Positions 63,101 to 64,000 of a DNA stretch of 64,000 bases are shown in pieces. The position numbers and the translations under genes are program-made. The notes beneath the pieces were generated by a model that saw only the letters and a program-made list of their open reading frames with translations, was not told the DNA's origin and made no database searches. Source of the stretch: Norana najaformis (Eukaryota > Annelida > Clitellata > Crassiclitellata > Hormogastridae); assembly GCA_964023275.1 (NCBI GenBank), contig OZ029929.1:8073937-8137936 (forward strand), read 5' to 3'. The first letter of the stretch is position 1. The number at the start of each line of letters is the position of its first letter.

Positions 63101-63648
63101 GCTGCCTGCTGGGAGATTCAGGTCTTGGTAGCCGAGTCACACGGGCTAAGGTTAAGCTTTCTTCAGTCAGCGCACCGCAGGCGCTGCGGATGGCCGCTTG
63201 TTCCACCATCTCCACTGTTGAAAGTGCTTTGGGCTCAACTTTGATATCAGAAAGGTCAGTGCTGTCCTGATTTTCTTGTTTCTCCTCCACAGATCTAAGA
63301 GCTAACGATGAAACTGGAGATGCCTGGTTTTCCACTCTGCGTTCCCCTGTAGACATTGGACTCAGAGGACTCGAAACCTGGAAAAAAATTGAGGGAAGCA
63401 CTTAAAGACTTGCACTGACAACTAACAAAGCTCATCTATTCTGTCTGCAAAACAGCTCAATCCGTTAATGAACAGCATTGTGGCAAAAAGTTATATCGAT
63501 ATACATTTTCAACTTACCTTCCTTACCTGTTTGCTTCAGCATTTTAGAAGTAAAAGCATCTTAATCCATCATCTTTAAACTCCATAATTAAAAGTTATCT
63601 TGCCTTGGATTCGTCTGGTTTCACTCTTTTCATGATATCTTCAAGTCT
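45918..63648 (-). CDS. 3' part of a giant repeat-rich protein gene (four exons, about 5,500 codons)
   Basis: Exons on the minus strand are 63648-63604, 63377-55414, 55062-54818 and 54172-45918. All junction phases match (0, then 2 bases + 1, then 1 base + 2) and no stop intervenes, giving about 5,502 residues to TAG. The first small exon encodes RLEDIMKRVKPDESK. This resembles the RLEEIMKRTRK-type segment ending the MAP7/ensconsin microtubule-binding domain, a hint from memory and not proof. The rest is Glu/Lys/Ser/Thr/Pro-rich, cysteine-poor repeat sequence with no recognised domain, like giant-exon isoforms of ankyrins or MAPs. The 5' part lies beyond the window. A cytoskeletal role is inferred. 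No disabling change is seen, so selection has kept a 16.5-kb frame open. Confidence 0.8.
54173..54817 (-). other. Intron between exons B and C
   Basis: A 645-nt GTTAGT...TTTCAG intron, phase 1. No further feature is seen in it. Confidence 0.7.
54818..55062 (-). CDS. Middle exon B, 245 nt, non-repetitive
   Basis: It lies between acceptor gtcatttag|GGGCCG and donor TTTTCTG|GTTAGT. Together with the split codons it gives about 81 residues, including GRPVEVPHAAGFEL, VRDSGLSFDLSYYNIREHAD and STASLIDVEKTCGL. It is the only non-repetitive, conventional-looking exon between the two giant exons and is a good probe for homologues. Confidence 0.75.
55063..55413 (-). other. Intron between exons A and B
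   Basis: A 351-nt GTAAGT...TTTAG intron, phase 2. No further feature is seen in it. Confidence 0.7.
55414..63377 (-). CDS. Giant exon A: 22-residue repeat domain
   Basis: This 7,964-nt exon begins VSSPLSPMSTGERR. From about 62,694 to 58,525 it is a near-continuous array of some 63 units of 22 residues, typified by QEPSQAEEPVTMESAPKTS plus LLG. They come in two main subtypes, ending PKTSLLG or PEHFVLG. Older diverged units of the same period extend to about 57,000. A non-repetitive part follows, with RSEESSTADATRSEEPG, acidic stretches and VYSIDDIGFPVKPFTG. Then come about ten 18-residue units (EEILGQDEVKTRSTDTKP type, about 56,330-55,770). It ends at the donor TTTAA|GTAAGT. The unit is a multiple of three in DNA (66 nt), so unequal exchange changes length without breaking the frame. 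Confidence 0.85.
59161..59820 (-). repeat. Tandem duplication of a 330-nt block inside giant exon A
   Basis: Bases 59161-59490 and 59491-59820 appear identical over the full 330 nt. That is five 66-nt repeat units, including the unusual variants KTVPKKSLLG and QEFRQAEEP. It is a very recent in-frame duplication, or alternatively an assembly artefact. Confidence 0.9.
63604..63648 (-). CDS. 45-nt exon with MAP7-like motif and GC donor
   Basis: The acceptor attattttctag precedes AGACTTGAAG. Fifteen codons give RLEDIMKRVKPDESK. The 3' boundary is AAG|GCAAGA, a GC-AG type donor. No GT donor fits before the in-frame TAA two codons further on. The next exon begins in the same phase at 63377 after a good polypyrimidine tract (ctcaatttttttccag). 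If the intron is retained the protein would end ...ESKAR, losing the whole giant tail. Confidence 0.6.
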
Positions 63649-64000
63649 CTAGAAAATAATTTAAGAAATTACCATTAAATGCAAATGACAACAATATGAG
63701 CCAGCAAAAAAAGCATTCTTAGATTTTAGTGTAGACGAGCAGCAACCCTGAAGTAATGAAATATAGCTGAACATTTTATAGCACCCTCTAAGTACCTCTC
63801 AGTGATGCTCCTCACCACACTGCACTATGTTTGAGTTCAACAGGAACAACAAGTTTATCTGCAACAAATGCTCAGCTAACTGGAAATGTAACCACTGGCA
63901 GGCACTCCCACAAACAAACAACAAACTGCTATCCAGGGCCAGCAGTTGATACCATCCATGTTCAGAAGTCCTGGACCCCTCAGAGAATAAGGACCTGCAC
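63649..64000 (-). other. Upstream intron of the giant-exon gene
   Basis: No exon with acceptable splice sites is seen to the window edge. The 5' exons of the gene should lie to the right of the window. Confidence 0.5.

Noticed and set aside
62746..63270. 174-codon plus-strand frame
   Set aside because: Antisense to the start of giant exon A, which has matched splice sites and phases. The plus-strand frame has none.
45918..63648. Assignment of the giant exons to an ankyrin gene
   Set aside because: The architecture is similar in style, but no ankyrin-repeat, ZU5, UPA or death-domain sequence is visible. The one informative small exon looks more like MAP7.

Overview
This is eukaryotic, animal DNA. 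It has GT-AG introns, short genes in large non-coding stretches, many decayed CR1/L2-type LINEs and DNA-transposon relics, microsatellites, and a clear homologue of the animal protein Headcase. The repeat load and TAGGCCTA-rich non-coding DNA suggest a marine invertebrate. I cannot name the phylum from sequence alone.

Layout. 1-0.5 kb: C-terminal fragment of a transposase-like protein. 1.5-22 kb: a repeat-dominated region. It holds minisatellites, a 3.1 kb internally deleted LINE on the minus strand (3.8-6.9 kb) and a hAT-like MITE (7.3 kb). Further items are a 115-bp tandem array (14.4 kb), nested LINE copies ending at a long AT tract (16.3-17.9 kb) and a foldback element of about 0.9 kb (19.1-20.0 kb). 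22.6-24.0 kb: an intact single-exon headcase (HECA-type) gene, followed by several kb of T-rich DNA that may be its 3' UTR. 31.3-33.6 kb: a transposon-like unit with inverted terminal repeats. It has a TATA/CRE promoter and encodes a DDE-like protein broken by one frameshift. 34.6-37.9 kb: satellite and minisatellite arrays. 37.5-40.9 kb: a degraded PIF/Harbinger-like element, with a LINE inserted near its right end. 41-45 kb: AT-rich DNA with one LINE copy.

45.9-63.6 kb (minus strand) is the main feature. Four exons join in frame with matching splice phases into about 5,500 codons, the 3' part of a giant gene. They run from a 45-nt exon (reminiscent of the end of the MAP7/ensconsin microtubule-binding domain) to a 7,964-nt exon built of 22-residue repeats, a 245-nt exon, and an 8,255-nt terminal exon with 9-residue and 8-residue repeats. 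The protein looks disordered, highly charged and cytoskeletal in style, like the giant-exon isoforms of ankyrins and MAPs. I recognise no family member with these repeats. The long plus-strand open frames in this area are mirror images of the repeats.

Only two loci look like host genes, headcase and the giant-exon gene. The rest is transposon, satellite or unassigned DNA, and no functional link between the two genes is visible.
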